A stretch of DNA of 64,000 nucleotides. It comes from Pseudothioclava arenosa. Its GTDB lineage: Bacteria; Pseudomonadota; Alphaproteobacteria; Rhodobacterales; Rhodobacteraceae. Within the stretch, counting starts at the first letter, position 1, and every line of letters begins with the position of its first letter. The stretch covers positions 1 through 64,000 of the forward strand of contig NZ_NTJD01000004.1 in NCBI RefSeq assembly GCF_002358085.1, in the 5' to 3' direction. This document shows, piece after piece, positions 15,681 through 24,376 of the stretch. The notes below the pieces were generated by a model. It saw nothing but the letters and a program-made list of their open reading frames with translations, did not search any database and was not told the origin of the DNA. The position numbers and the translations under genes are program-made.

Positions 15681-15795
15681 CGACGGCTCCACACTGACAG
15701 CTGCGCGCTGCGCACACCCGGGCCGGGGCGGGGGCACGGGCTCCGCCACGGTATGAGGCTTGGATCTGACAGGCGCTAAGTCGGTTTGCATAAGA

Positions 15796-15825
15796 AGACT
15801 ACGCGCCGCCAGCCTCTGCGGATCA
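15796..15825 (-). promoter_or_regulatory. sigma-E autoregulatory promoter of rpoE
   Basis: On the minus strand: TGATCC (15825-15820), 18 bases, TAGTCT (15801-15796). Spacing and -35 match the folE and oxidoreductase promoters. The expected transcription start is about 15788-15790, roughly 110 bases before the GTG start of rpoE. Confidence 0.78.
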
Positions 15826-15852
15826 TTTCACGACAAATATTTTTTGGCAAAG

Positions 15853-15882
15853 TGATCTGCGGCCGCATGTCCTGCGTAATGA
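15853..15882 (+). promoter_or_regulatory. sigma-E promoter of the FAD oxidoreductase / cfa operon
   Basis: TGATCT (15853-15858), 18 bases, TAATGA (15877-15882). It faces away from the rpoE promoter; the two -35 boxes are 27 bases apart. The leader before the ATG at 15907 is short, about 18 bases, and contains CTGAGG as ribosome site. Confidence 0.75.
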
Positions 15883-15906
15883 AGGGAAAGCACTGAGGAA
15901 AACTCC

Positions 15907-17190
15907 ATGCCCTTCGACCTGACAAAAGGCGCCCCCCAACGCATCGCCGTCATTGGCGGCGGTATTTCGGGCCTCGCATCGGCCTGGCTACTCGCCCGCG
16001 ACCATCATGTGACAGTGTTTGAGGCCGAGCCCCGCCTTGGAGGGCACGCCCGCACCGTCGTGGCCGGGCGCCATGGGGATCAGCCTGTCGATACCGGCTT
16101 CATCGTCTTCAACTATGCCAATTATCCGCATCTGACCGGGCTCTTCCGCGATCTCGACGTGCCGGTGATCCGCAGCGACATGAGTTTTGGCGTTTCGCTG
16201 AACGGCGGGCGGATGGAATACGCGCTGCGATCGGCCAACTCGCTGTTCGGGCAGCGCCGCAACATTGTCGATCCGCGCTTTTACGGAATGATCCGCGATA
16301 TCCTGCGGTTCAATGCCGGGGCCGAGGCGGCGGTCGCGGCCGCGCCGGACCTGACGATCGGAGAGCTGGTGGCGCAGATGCGCCTTGGGGGGCGGTTCCG
16401 CGACGCCTATCTCTTTCCGTTCTGCGGCGCGATCTGGTCGACCCCGGATCGGGGCATATCGGACTTCCCGGCGCTCGCGCTCGTGCGGTTCATGCGCAAT
16501 CACGGCCTCATGTCGAAGGGCCAGCATCATCAGTGGTGGACCGTCGAGGGCGGCTCGATTTCCTATGTCTCACGGCTGCGTACGGCGCTCAGTCAGGCCG
16601 GGGTCACGCTGCGCACCGGCGCGCCGGTGCGGGCCGTCAGTCGCAACGATGCGGGCGTGCTGATCCGTGCAGAGGGTGGCACGCCCGAGCCGTTCGATCA
16701 TGTGATCCTCGCCACCCATCCCGATCAGGCGCTGCGGATGTTGGGCGATGCCGATACCACCGAACGCTCGGCGCTCTCGGCCATCCGGTTTCAACCCAAC
16801 CGCACCGTGCTCCATGCCGATCCGCGCGTGATGCCGCGCCGCCGCCAGTGCTGGAGCTCCTGGGTCAGCCGCGGCGATACCGGGTCCGGCGCGGTGGATG
16901 TCAGCTACTGGATGAACCGGCTGCAAAGCATCCCCGAGGATGACCCGCTTTTCGTCAGCCTGAACTCGACACAGCCGATCGACGAGCGGCTGATCTATGA
17001 CGAGGTCGAGTTCCATCATCCGGTCTTCGATAGCGCGGCCCTTGCGGCGCAACAGCGGATAGCGGCGATGCAGGGCACGCGCAACACCTGGTTCGCCGGG
17101 GCATGGTTGCGCAACGGGTTCCATGAGGACGGCTTTGCCAGCGCCTGGCGGGTGGCGCGGCGCCTGCGGTTCGACCGGGTGCGGGCATGA
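15907..17190 (+). CDS. FAD-dependent amine-oxidase-like oxidoreductase (COG2907 type)
   Basis: 427 residues. The dinucleotide motif IAVIGGGISGLASAWLL and FEAEPRLGGHA near the N-terminus bind FAD; a second FAD contact lies near the C-terminus (TWFAGAWLRNGFHEDGFASAW). It resembles the COG2907 proteins that travel with DUF1365 and cyclopropane-synthase genes. It is first in a three-gene ATGA-coupled unit behind a sigma-E promoter. In R. sphaeroides, sigma-E-controlled relatives are linked, as I recall, to furan fatty acid formation and ChrR turnover. A fatty-acyl desaturase/oxidase role on membrane lipids is therefore plausible. Confidence 0.87.
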   Translation: MPFDLTKGAPQRIAVIGGGISGLASAWLLARDHHVTVFEAEPRLGGHARTVVAGRHGDQPVDTGFIVFNYANYPHLTGLFRDLDVPVIRSDMSFGVSLNGGRMEYALRSANSLFGQRRNIVDPRFYGMIRDILRFNAGAEAAVAAAPDLTIGELVAQMRLGGRFRDAYLFPFCGAIWSTPDRGISDFPALALVRFMRNHGLMSKGQHHQWWTVEGGSISYVSRLRTALSQAGVTLRTGAPVRAVSRNDAGVLIRAEGGTPEPFDHVILATHPDQALRMLGDADTTERSALSAIRFQPNRTVLHADPRVMPRRRQCWSSWVSRGDTGSGAVDVSYWMNRLQSIPEDDPLFVSLNSTQPIDERLIYDEVEFHHPVFDSAALAAQQRIAAMQGTRNTWFAGAWLRNGFHEDGFASAWRVARRLRFDRVRA

Positions 17191-17966
17191 CGCTGGCGGA
17201 GCGACTGGCCAAGGGCGAGGTTCTGGCGCTGAGCGCCGAGATCACCCATGCCCGCCGGGGCACGCTGCGCCACAGCTTTCGCAGCCGGGCCGATCATGTG
17301 CTCTTGGCGCCGGAAACCGCGCGCCCGCCGCGGGGCCTGTCGCTCGACCGGTTCAATCTGCTGGCTCTGCACCGGCGCGATCATGGCGGCGCGCGCGGGG
17401 CGGGGCAGGGCGCCGACTGGGCCTGGGAGAAATTCGCGCAGGCGGGCCTGCCGCGCGGCCCCGGCCGGGTTCTGGCCTTGCTGACGCAACCGCGCTTTCT
17501 GGGCTATTGGTTCAACCCGGTCAGCTTCTGGATGCTGATCGAAGGCGACGCGCTGCGCGCGGTCATCGCCGAGGTCAACAATACCTTCGGCCAGCGCCAC
17601 AGCTATCTGCTGGTGCGGCCCGACCTGGCCCCGATCACCCCCGACACCCGGCTGAGCGCGCGCAAGGTGTTCCATGTCTCGCCGTTTCAGGACATCTCCG
17701 GCGACTATCGTTTCCGATTCGCGCTGCGGCCCGACGGCCTTTCGATCCGGATTTCACAGATCGACGGCGAGGCCGGTGTCGATACCGCGATGACCGGCGC
17801 GCTCGCCCCCCTGACCACCCGAGCCATCCTTGGCGGCGCCTTGCGCCGGCCGGGCGGGGCGCTGCGGGTCATTTCCCAGATCTACTGGCATGCGCTGCGC
17901 CTGAAACTGAAGGGCGCCGCCTATCGTCCCTGTCCGCCCGCCCCACATGAGGAGATCAGCCGATGA
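17187..17966 (+). CDS. DUF1365 family protein
   Basis: 259 residues. Family marks are HARRGTLRHSFR near the start, LGYWFNPVSFW, AEVNNTFGQRHSY and KVFHVSPFQDISGDYRFRF. DUF1365 proteins have no settled biochemistry but almost always lie between a COG2907 oxidoreductase and a cyclopropane-fatty-acid synthase, as here, with ATGA overlaps on both sides. A role in modifying or presenting unsaturated acyl chains is inferred from that constant company. Confidence 0.9.
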   Translation: MTLAERLAKGEVLALSAEITHARRGTLRHSFRSRADHVLLAPETARPPRGLSLDRFNLLALHRRDHGGARGAGQGADWAWEKFAQAGLPRGPGRVLALLTQPRFLGYWFNPVSFWMLIEGDALRAVIAEVNNTFGQRHSYLLVRPDLAPITPDTRLSARKVFHVSPFQDISGDYRFRFALRPDGLSIRISQIDGEAGVDTAMTGALAPLTTRAILGGALRRPGGALRVISQIYWHALRLKLKGAAYRPCPPAPHEEISR

Positions 17967-19123
17967 CCATCGCGACCCGTGCGCTTCAGACGCGCTTTTT
18001 CTCAGCCCTCGAAGGCATCGGAGAGGGGCGGCTGATCGTCACCACACCGGACGGTGCGCGCCTGAACTTCGGCTCGCAGGGGCCCGAAGCCGAGGTGCGC
18101 ATCCGCGACTGGCGGTTGTTGCGGCGCCTGATGCTGCGCGGCGATGTCGGGCTGGCCGAGGGCTGGATCTCGGGCGACTGGCACAGCGATACGCTGGAGG
18201 GCGCGCTGTCGATCGCGATGCGCAATCAGGCGGGCCTCGCGCAGTGGTCCGAGCCCTCGCGGCTGCAAAGCTGGCGGATGCGGCTGATCGACCGGCTCTT
18301 GCGCGCCAACAGCCTGCGCGGCGCGTCGCGCAACATCCGCGCGCATTACGATGTGGGCAACGAATTCTACCAGCTCTGGCTCGATCGCGGCATGACCTAT
18401 TCTTCGGCGATCTTCGCGGGCGATGACGATCTGGAACAGGCGCAGGCGCGCAAGAACGACCGTATCCTGTCGCAGCTTGCCCCCGGCGAAAGCCTGCTGG
18501 AGATCGGTTGCGGCTGGGGCGGGTTCGCCGAGGCCGCCTCCGAGCATGGCCACCGCGTCACCGGCATCACGCTTTCGCCCTCGCAGAAGGGTTATGCCGA
18601 TGCCCGCCTGGACGGGCGCGCCGAGATCCGGCTTCAGGATTATCGCGCGGTGACGGGCCGCTTCGACAACCTCGTGTCGATCGAGATGGTCGAGGCGGTG
18701 GGCGAGCGCTACTGGCCGACCTATTTCGCGACCCTCAAGGCGCGGCTGGCCGAGGGCGGCCGCGCCGTGCTTCAGGCGATTACCGTGCCGGATGCCGAAT
18801 TCTCGGTCTATCGGCAGCGCTCGGATTTCATCCGCCAGCACGTGTTCCCCGGTGGCATGCTGCCCTGTTCGGCCAGCATCTCGCATGCGGCGGCAGAGGC
18901 GGGGTTGCGGGTGCAGGACAGCTACGCCTTCGGTCAGGACTATGGCCGTACCTGCCGCATCTGGGCGCAGCGCATGATGGATGAGCGGACGCGGATTCAC
19001 CGTCTGGGCTATGGCGAGGCGTTCCTGCGCAGCTGGCAATTCTATCTTGAAGGCTGTGCGGCGGCCTTTGCCACGGGACGCTGCGACGTCGTGCAGGTCA
19101 CGCTTCGTCACGAGGGGGCGTGA
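17963..19123 (+). CDS. SAM-dependent cyclopropane-fatty-acid synthase family
   Basis: 386 residues. IRAHYDVGNEFYQLWLD and TYSSAIF lead into the SAM-binding LLEIGCGWGGFAE and the IEMVEAVGERYWPTYF segment, all typical of Cfa. The family methylates double bonds of phospholipid acyl chains, to cyclopropanes (Cfa) or to methylated intermediates of furan fatty acids. Sequence alone does not separate these outcomes; the sigma-E promoter and COG2907/DUF1365 partners make the second option realistic. The gene overlaps its predecessor by ATGA and is followed by a membrane protein gene. Confidence 0.9.
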   Translation: MTIATRALQTRFFSALEGIGEGRLIVTTPDGARLNFGSQGPEAEVRIRDWRLLRRLMLRGDVGLAEGWISGDWHSDTLEGALSIAMRNQAGLAQWSEPSRLQSWRMRLIDRLLRANSLRGASRNIRAHYDVGNEFYQLWLDRGMTYSSAIFAGDDDLEQAQARKNDRILSQLAPGESLLEIGCGWGGFAEAASEHGHRVTGITLSPSQKGYADARLDGRAEIRLQDYRAVTGRFDNLVSIEMVEAVGERYWPTYFATLKARLAEGGRAVLQAITVPDAEFSVYRQRSDFIRQHVFPGGMLPCSASISHAAAEAGLRVQDSYAFGQDYGRTCRIWAQRMMDERTRIHRLGYGEAFLRSWQFYLEGCAAAFATGRCDVVQVTLRHEGA

Positions 19124-19182
19124 GCCGCAGGATTGGGCGCCGGGAACCCAGCGGTTTCGGGCTGGAACAAGGGAAACTGAAG

Positions 19183-19896
19183 ATGAATGACCGCATCGTG
19201 CGGCTCGCGATCCTGATCCTGGCGATAGGTTTTGCGGTTTCGCCGATCTTCTCGAACGGGTTTGGCGGCTTCTACCGGGAGAGCTTTCCCGTACAGGTGG
19301 CGCGCTGGCCAGCGCAGCCGGTGGGCTGGGCGTTTTCGATCTGGGGTCTGATATATCTGGCTCTGATCGCGACCGCCGCGCAGGCGGTGCTGCGGCCCGC
19401 GAGTACGTCCGGCTGGAGCCGCGCCGCGCTTCCGTTGGGGCTGAGCCTGTTCATCGGCCTGTTCTGGATCGAGGCGGCCATGCGCGCGCCGGTGTTGGCA
19501 ACGGGGATGATCCTGCCGATGGCTGCGGGCGCGGTTGCGGCGATGTGGCGGGTGGGGCCGACGTGGCGTGAACATGCGGCGGTCGGGCTTTACGCGGGCT
19601 GGCTGACGGCGGCCTCCGGGGTGGCGGTGTCGGTGGTGCTTACGGGCTATGGCCTGCTTGCGCCCCGGATCGCGGCGATTGCGCTGATCGGCGTGGTTCT
19701 GGTTGTTGCGGTGGCGGTCGCGGCCCGGCGTCCGGCGATCTGGAGCTATCGCGCCGGGGTGATCTGGGCGCTGGTTGGGGTGATCGTCGCCAACCTTTCG
19801 GTGGGAGACTGGCTGATGGCGGGGATTTGCGCGCTGGGGGTCGTGATGATGAGTGTCGCACATCGCCTTGCCCCCGCCAGTTCGATGCGGGGCTAG
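19183..19896 (+). CDS. multi-pass membrane protein, possibly TspO-like
   Basis: 237 residues, almost entirely membrane helices (about six or seven), beginning MNDRIVRLAILILAIGFAVSP. A WAFSIWGLIYLAL segment recalls the Trp-rich TspO/MBR or related families, but the match is weak and the protein is longer than TspO (about 160). An alternative GTG at 19120 overlaps the previous stop (GTGA) and would add 21 polar residues; AAGGGA before 19183 supports the later start. Being last in the sigma-E unit, it may act on membrane damage or photooxidative stress. Confidence 0.6.
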   Translation: MNDRIVRLAILILAIGFAVSPIFSNGFGGFYRESFPVQVARWPAQPVGWAFSIWGLIYLALIATAAQAVLRPASTSGWSRAALPLGLSLFIGLFWIEAAMRAPVLATGMILPMAAGAVAAMWRVGPTWREHAAVGLYAGWLTAASGVAVSVVLTGYGLLAPRIAAIALIGVVLVVAVAVAARRPAIWSYRAGVIWALVGVIVANLSVGDWLMAGICALGVVMMSVAHRLAPASSMRG

Positions 19897-20124
19897 GATG
19901 AGCGCCGTCGGCCATGTTCCGTCAAAGGGCCCAGACAGGGCCTCGGGCCTCTCGTCCGGATCATTTGACGGGCGAAGCAATGACGGTGGCATTCGTATGG
20001 TCTCCGTCATGCGAGGCCTCTGTCTTGGCCGAGGTGATCTCTGCGCCGATGATCCTGACGGCTCTTGCGGGCACCGCGCCGGGGCGCGCGCCGCGGCCTT
20101 TTCCCCGAGCATGGAGCGATGGCG

Positions 20125-20787
20125 ATGAAGGCGCTGGTTCTGGGAGCGAGCGGCGGGATCGGCGGCGCATTGACACGAGAGCTGCGCGCGCGCGGGGCGG
20201 ATGTGATCGGCCTTTCGCGGCGCCACGACGGGCTCGACCTGACCGACGAGGCCAGCGTCGCGCGGGCCGCTGCGGGTCTTCAGGGAGATTTCGATCTGAT
20301 CGTGAACGCAACCGGAGCCTTGCAGATCGGCGCGGATCGCCCGGAAAAGACGCTCAACGCCGTGACCGCGCAGGCCATGGCGGCGCAATTCGCGCTGAAC
20401 GCCACCGGGGTCGCGCTGGCACTGCGCTATTTCTCACCGGTGCTGCAGCGGTCTGGGCGGGCGGTGTTTGCCTCGCTCTCGGCGCGGGTCGGCTCGATCG
20501 GAGACAACCGGCTGGGCGGCTGGATCAGCTATCGTGCCGCCAAGGCCGCGCAGAACCAGATCATCCGCACCGCCGCGATCGAGATTGCCCGCAAGCGTCC
20601 CGAGGCCGTTGTTGTGGCACTGCACCCCGGCACAGTCGCGACGAGCCTGAGCGCCCCCTATGCCGCCAATCACCCGATGATCTCGGCGCAACACGCGGCG
20701 CGGGCGCTGCTTTCGGTGATTGATGGCCTGACCCCCGCTGACACCGGCACCTTCTGGGACTGGAAAGGCACGCGGGTGGAGTGGTGA
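20125..20787 (+). CDS. short-chain dehydrogenase (CsgA/C-factor-like)
   Basis: 220 residues. LVLGASGGIGGALTREL is the cofactor loop; NATGALQIG, SLSARVGSIGDNRLGGWISYRAAKAAQN carries the Ser and the Tyr-x-x-x-Lys pair. LHPGTVATSLSAPY and TFWDWKGTRVEW near the end match the C-factor-like SDR group. Substrate unknown. The ATG at 20125 follows GGAG and starts directly with the Rossmann strand; ATG 20119 is two codons earlier. A frame to 20065 exists but reads non-homologous sequence. No sigma-E motif was seen in front of it. Confidence 0.85.
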   Translation: MKALVLGASGGIGGALTRELRARGADVIGLSRRHDGLDLTDEASVARAAAGLQGDFDLIVNATGALQIGADRPEKTLNAVTAQAMAAQFALNATGVALALRYFSPVLQRSGRAVFASLSARVGSIGDNRLGGWISYRAAKAAQNQIIRTAAIEIARKRPEAVVVALHPGTVATSLSAPYAANHPMISAQHAARALLSVIDGLTPADTGTFWDWKGTRVEW

Positions 20788-20913
20788 CGGCGCGGCGCAA
20801 ATCGCGCTGGCCGCCAAGATCCGGGCAGGGGCCTGCCAGCGGGCTTTGTCTTGGCGGGGCCGCAAGGTCTCGCGGCTGCCCCGGACGCCGAAACGATCGC
20901 CCGTCCGCCCGCG

Positions 20914-23073
20914 TCACTGGCTGTAAAGCTGGGCGGTGGTTCGACTGAGCCTTGCGGCCATTCGCTTTCCGAGGATCGACAGAAGCTCGGCGGCCATGTC
21001 GGGGCGTTCGCGGCGCAGGGTGTCAAGCGCCGCCTGGGGCACGCGCCGCACGACCGCATCCGTCCGGGCGCGCACCGTGGCGCTGCGGCCAGCGCCGGTA
21101 AACACCGCCATCTCGCCGACAATCGCGCCCGGCAGGTAGCTGGCGATCTGCACGTCCCGGCCCGCGCGCCCCGCAGTCAGCGCCACGAGGCGACCGGTTT
21201 CCACACAGACAAAACCGTCGGGCGCATCGCCCGCCCGGAACACGTCGGTGCCCGCCGCGAGATCCGTGGTCGGAAAGCTCACCCCCGGCACGTCCCGCTC
21301 GATCCGGTCGAGCAGCGTCCCGATGGTTTCGTCCGGGCGGTCGCCGGGCTGGACCTCGCCCAGCATCAGATCCTCGACCCAGGTGAGGGCTTCGTTGAGC
21401 GTGGCGAAGCTGTGATCCGCGATGTCTTCGCCGCCCAACTCCTGTTCGCGCGTCAAGGCCTCTGGCAGAGCCGTGACGATCAGTTTGGCGCCATTTTCGC
21501 GGATCGAGCGGGCGAGGCGCACCACCATCAGCGTGGCGGATACCTCGGTGCCGAGGACGCGCCGGAAATCGAGGATCACATGGCGAATCCCGACCTCGCT
21601 TTGCTCAAGGTCCTGGCGCACCTCCTTGTACATCCGCGTGACGGTGCCGAAGAACAGGTAGCCTTGCAGCTCGTAGATCAGCGTCGCCTTGCCGGTCTGG
21701 TCGAGGATCTTTTCGGCCTCGGCGGAGCGTTCCGTGGTCGAGCGCTTGATCTCGCCGGTGCTGCGGCTGCGGAAGATCGGCAGGCGCGAATAGCTGATGG
21801 TGAAATTCAGCGCCGCCAGAGCGACCCCGACAATCACCGCCAGCAGAAGGCTGTGTAGCAGGGTAATCGCGACAATCACCACGATGGTGATGATATCGCC
21901 AGAGGTCAGGCGTGGCAGCTCCGAGACGAACCAGCGCTGGAGCAGGCCGAAGCCGAGGTAGGAAAGCAGGAAAACGATAAGCGCAGCAGGCACATAGGCC
22001 AGATAGGGCACGCCGAAGGCGCCGATTGCCACGGCTGTGAGCCCCGCCGTGATCGGCAGGAGGCGCCCGGCATTGGGCGCCAGCTCGCGCGACAGAAACG
22101 ACAGCGTTGCCGATTGATAGGCGACGATCCCGCCAGTCATCCCGGCCAGAAGGTTCGACAGGCCGGCGCGGCGCACCTCTGCATCGAGGTCGACGGTGCG
22201 CCGGCTCGACAGCTCGGCCGCCGACAGGTTCAGCAGCATGCCCAACAGCGACAGCACGGCGACGACGAGAAGGTTGGGAACCTCGCGCAGGAAGACGGCG
22301 AGGGGAAAGGCCTCGAACAAATCAAGGCTCGGCAGGCTGATCCGGGTGCCCAGCGGCACCTGGCTTTGCAGGAACATCCCGCTGTGCAGCGCCGCAGGGA
22401 GCCCGCCGTCCGAGAAGGCGCCGACCAGATAGGTGACCCCTGCCACCGCCGCCGCCGCCAGCGGCACCGAAATCTCGATGCCGCGATAGGCGCGCAAGAC
22501 GACGATCGCCCCGGCCAGGAGCGTCGGCAGGCTCCAGCGCGCGAGCGTCTCGGGGGCGAGAAGTTCGGCCCAGCCCGGATGGCGCGGCAGCACGAGCCCG
22601 GCCGCATTGATCAGCAGCAAGACGCCCGTCGCGGTCAGAAACCCGCTGACCACCGGAAACGGCACGTTTTTCACGAAGCGCGCGCTTTGCGTCCAGCCGA
22701 CAATCAGCATTACAAGCCCGGTCGCGGCCGTGGCCAGCATCACCGCCGCCAGGATCAGCGCGGTGATCTGTGCCTCGGAGAGCGCGGGCTCGCTTGCGGC
22801 ATAGCGCGCGGCGATCCCGGCCAGCGTTACCACGACGATACTCTGTGCCTGCCAGATCATGTTGCTCTTGTGCCAGGCGACGACCGCGATCACCGCCGCA
22901 ACTGTCTGCCCGGAGAAATTGATCCAGAAGCCGATCGGAATCGCGCCCGGCGCGGCATGCGCGAAAATCAGGAACGAAAACGAGATTGCATAGAATGACA
23001 CCAGCACCCCGGCAATCAGCCCGGCCAGAATGGTCTTCGGAATATGGGTGGCTCCGTCGCGCAATGGGGTCAT
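20914..23073 (-). CDS. SulP-family anion transporter with STAS and cNMP-binding domains
   Basis: 719 residues. The first about 420 residues form the SulP membrane domain (around 11-12 helices; GLSNLLAGMTGGIVAYQSATLSFLS, AFGVPYLAYVPAAL). A STAS domain follows (about 455-575, LQGYLFFGTVTRMY and VILDFRRVLG), then a cyclic-nucleotide-binding/Crp-like domain (about 590-715, GDAPDGFVCVETGRLVALT and PGAIVGEMAVFTGAGRSATVRA). SulP proteins carry sulfate, bicarbonate or dicarboxylates. The GEMA-x-GxxRSATVRA pattern keeps the phosphate-binding cassette shape, so regulation by a cyclic nucleotide is plausible; a CHASE2 cyclase lies 16 kb away. Confidence 0.9.
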   Translation of the reverse strand: MTPLRDGATHIPKTILAGLIAGVLVSFYAISFSFLIFAHAAPGAIPIGFWINFSGQTVAAVIAVVAWHKSNMIWQAQSIVVVTLAGIAARYAASEPALSEAQITALILAAVMLATAATGLVMLIVGWTQSARFVKNVPFPVVSGFLTATGVLLLINAAGLVLPRHPGWAELLAPETLARWSLPTLLAGAIVVLRAYRGIEISVPLAAAAVAGVTYLVGAFSDGGLPAALHSGMFLQSQVPLGTRISLPSLDLFEAFPLAVFLREVPNLLVVAVLSLLGMLLNLSAAELSSRRTVDLDAEVRRAGLSNLLAGMTGGIVAYQSATLSFLSRELAPNAGRLLPITAGLTAVAIGAFGVPYLAYVPAALIVFLLSYLGFGLLQRWFVSELPRLTSGDIITIVVIVAITLLHSLLLAVIVGVALAALNFTISYSRLPIFRSRSTGEIKRSTTERSAEAEKILDQTGKATLIYELQGYLFFGTVTRMYKEVRQDLEQSEVGIRHVILDFRRVLGTEVSATLMVVRLARSIRENGAKLIVTALPEALTREQELGGEDIADHSFATLNEALTWVEDLMLGEVQPGDRPDETIGTLLDRIERDVPGVSFPTTDLAAGTDVFRAGDAPDGFVCVETGRLVALTAGRAGRDVQIASYLPGAIVGEMAVFTGAGRSATVRARTDAVVRRVPQAALDTLRRERPDMAAELLSILGKRMAARLSRTTAQLYSQ

Positions 23074-23363
23074 CTACTTGGATAGCTTGGTGCAAAAGCG
23101 GGGATCGGGTGGGTCCCCCGTTGATTTAGGACAGCAGACCGTTTCTAGGTCAATATGCTGGTAAGGGATCGGGGTCTGGAAGGTGACCTCTGCCGCATGG
23201 CGCCCAAGGGCGTGTGGGGCGATCCGGTCTCGTGTGTCTGGCGCACATGCGGCGTCTCCGTTCGTGTCGCTCCATCGCATGGGCCCGTTTTCTGTCGTCT
23301 CTCATGCAATGCGAATGTGACCGGTCGGTGACAATCCGGGTCTGCGATGCGGGTTCTGCAAGG
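23074..23363. other. non-coding stretch upstream of the SulP gene
   Basis: No protein-like frame is present. It must hold the promoter of the SulP gene (reading left), but no clear -35/-10 pair or sigma-E motif was recognised. Its right end is the terminator hairpin of the cytochrome c gene. Confidence 0.4.
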
Positions 23364-23400
23364 CTGCCCCGCCGCGCCAGCGCGGCAGGGGGCGGGGCAG
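23364..23400 (-). terminator. GC-rich hairpin after the cytochrome c gene
   Basis: CTGCCCCGCC (23364-23373) pairs perfectly with GGCGGGGCAG (23391-23400); a second self-complementary GCCGCG/CGCGGC lies within. It begins 15 bases past the cytochrome c stop on the minus strand. There is no long T run, so termination may be partial or Rho-assisted. Confidence 0.55.
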
Positions 23401-23415
23401 TCGAGGGGCACGCCG

Positions 23416-23850
23416 TCAGTTGATCCCGTTGGCGCGCTGTAGTTCGCGCACATAGGTCACGAGATTGGCGACATCGCTGCGGGTCAGCCCGTCTTGCGGC
23501 GGCATGTCGCCGAAGCGCCAGTGATGGGCGCGTACGCCGTTCTGGACGGCTGCGAAAAAGGCCATGTCGCCGTGGTGCGAGGGCTCATAGATCTTGTGCA
23601 CGAGCGGCGGGCCAAAGCCTGCGCGCCCGGTGGCGTTTTCGCCGTGACACTCCAAACAGGCCGCATCGAAGGCGCGCTTGCCCATGTCGGCTTGCGCCGA
23701 GAGCGTTGCGGGCAGGGTGATCGCCACCAGCGCCGCGCCCTCCGCGGGCGCTGCGGCCTGTGCCTGGGCTTTCGGATCTGGGCGCAGCGACAGCCAGGTG
23801 CCGCCGGCGAGGGCCACCGCCACGGCGGCCGAGAGAAGATAGGGTTTCAT
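23416..23850 (-). CDS. membrane-anchored or periplasmic class I cytochrome c
   Basis: 144 residues. An N-terminal hydrophobic segment (YLLSAAVAVALAGGTWLSL) could be a signal anchor. The heme motif is CLECH in AACLECHGENATGRAGFGP; the axial Met is likely in RFGDMPPQDGLT. The GFGPPLV and VANLVTYVRELQ stretches are typical of c5/c555-like monoheme cytochromes. It probably donates electrons in the periplasm, partner unknown. It is 89 bases downstream of the small Cys/His exported protein on the same strand and may share its transcript. Confidence 0.9.
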   Translation of the reverse strand: MKPYLLSAAVAVALAGGTWLSLRPDPKAQAQAAAPAEGAALVAITLPATLSAQADMGKRAFDAACLECHGENATGRAGFGPPLVHKIYEPSHHGDMAFFAAVQNGVRAHHWRFGDMPPQDGLTRSDVANLVTYVRELQRANGIN

Positions 23851-23939
23851 CAGATATCCAACTTGATCGGGCGCCCGGTTCGGGCGCGAAGAACGGGGTT
23901 CATGCCGGGGTGGCAGAACGCAGAACGGGTCGCGATCAG

Positions 23940-24269
23940 TCAGAGACGGGGAGGCGGCAGGTCGAGCTGTGGCTCATGCGCCAGGGGCTGCGGGCTTTCC
24001 AGCGGGCGCAGGTTCATCGCCATATCGGTCTGCGCGGGGGCAACTCCAGGCAGAACGGGCAGCGCGGCCGAGAGCATCTGCGCATGTGGGCAGGACATAT
24101 CCTGCGCGGGCTGGCCTTTGTGATGGCTCTCGGGGCAGGCTATACAGTCGGCCATGTCATGGGCCTCCATCGCGCGGGCATGGACCATGGCCGCAGCCGG
24201 AGCCCCCAGCTGCGACAGGGCGGTCAGCAGGACCAGCCCGATCACGATGATCTGCAGAACGCGGCGCAT
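23940..24269 (-). CDS. small exported Cys/His protein (DUF2946-like)
   Basis: 109 residues. The signal segment MRRVLQIIVIGLVLLTAL is followed by a mature part with CIAC, HH, CPHA, several Met and His and a Pro-rich end PPPRL. The compact Cys/His pattern and PPPRL ending recall DUF2946 proteins found near copper-handling and cytochrome genes. The match is by eye only. CGGAGG precedes the ATG at 24269; the frame continues to 24323 without a ribosome site. With the cytochrome c gene next to it, a copper or heme delivery role is possible. Confidence 0.55.
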   Translation of the reverse strand: MRRVLQIIVIGLVLLTALSQLGAPAAAMVHARAMEAHDMADCIACPESHHKGQPAQDMSCPHAQMLSAALPVLPGVAPAQTDMAMNLRPLESPQPLAHEPQLDLPPPRL

Positions 24270-24376
24270 TCGGCCTCCGGTTGCGGATGGCTGAGTTCTG
24301 CGCCTCGCCGCGGCCCCTGTCAAGAAAAGCGCCCCCGCAAGGGGCCCCGTTCACGCGATCGCGAAGGGGTGGTGCC

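Noticed and set aside
19897-20124. Small frames between the membrane protein and the SDR gene
   Set aside because: Several short overlapping frames on both strands without ribosome sites or homology; treated as intergenic.
23074-23415. sigma-E promoter search upstream of the SulP gene and the cytochrome c gene
   Set aside because: No TGATC with a TA-type -10 at 18 bases was found on the minus strand in either upstream region.
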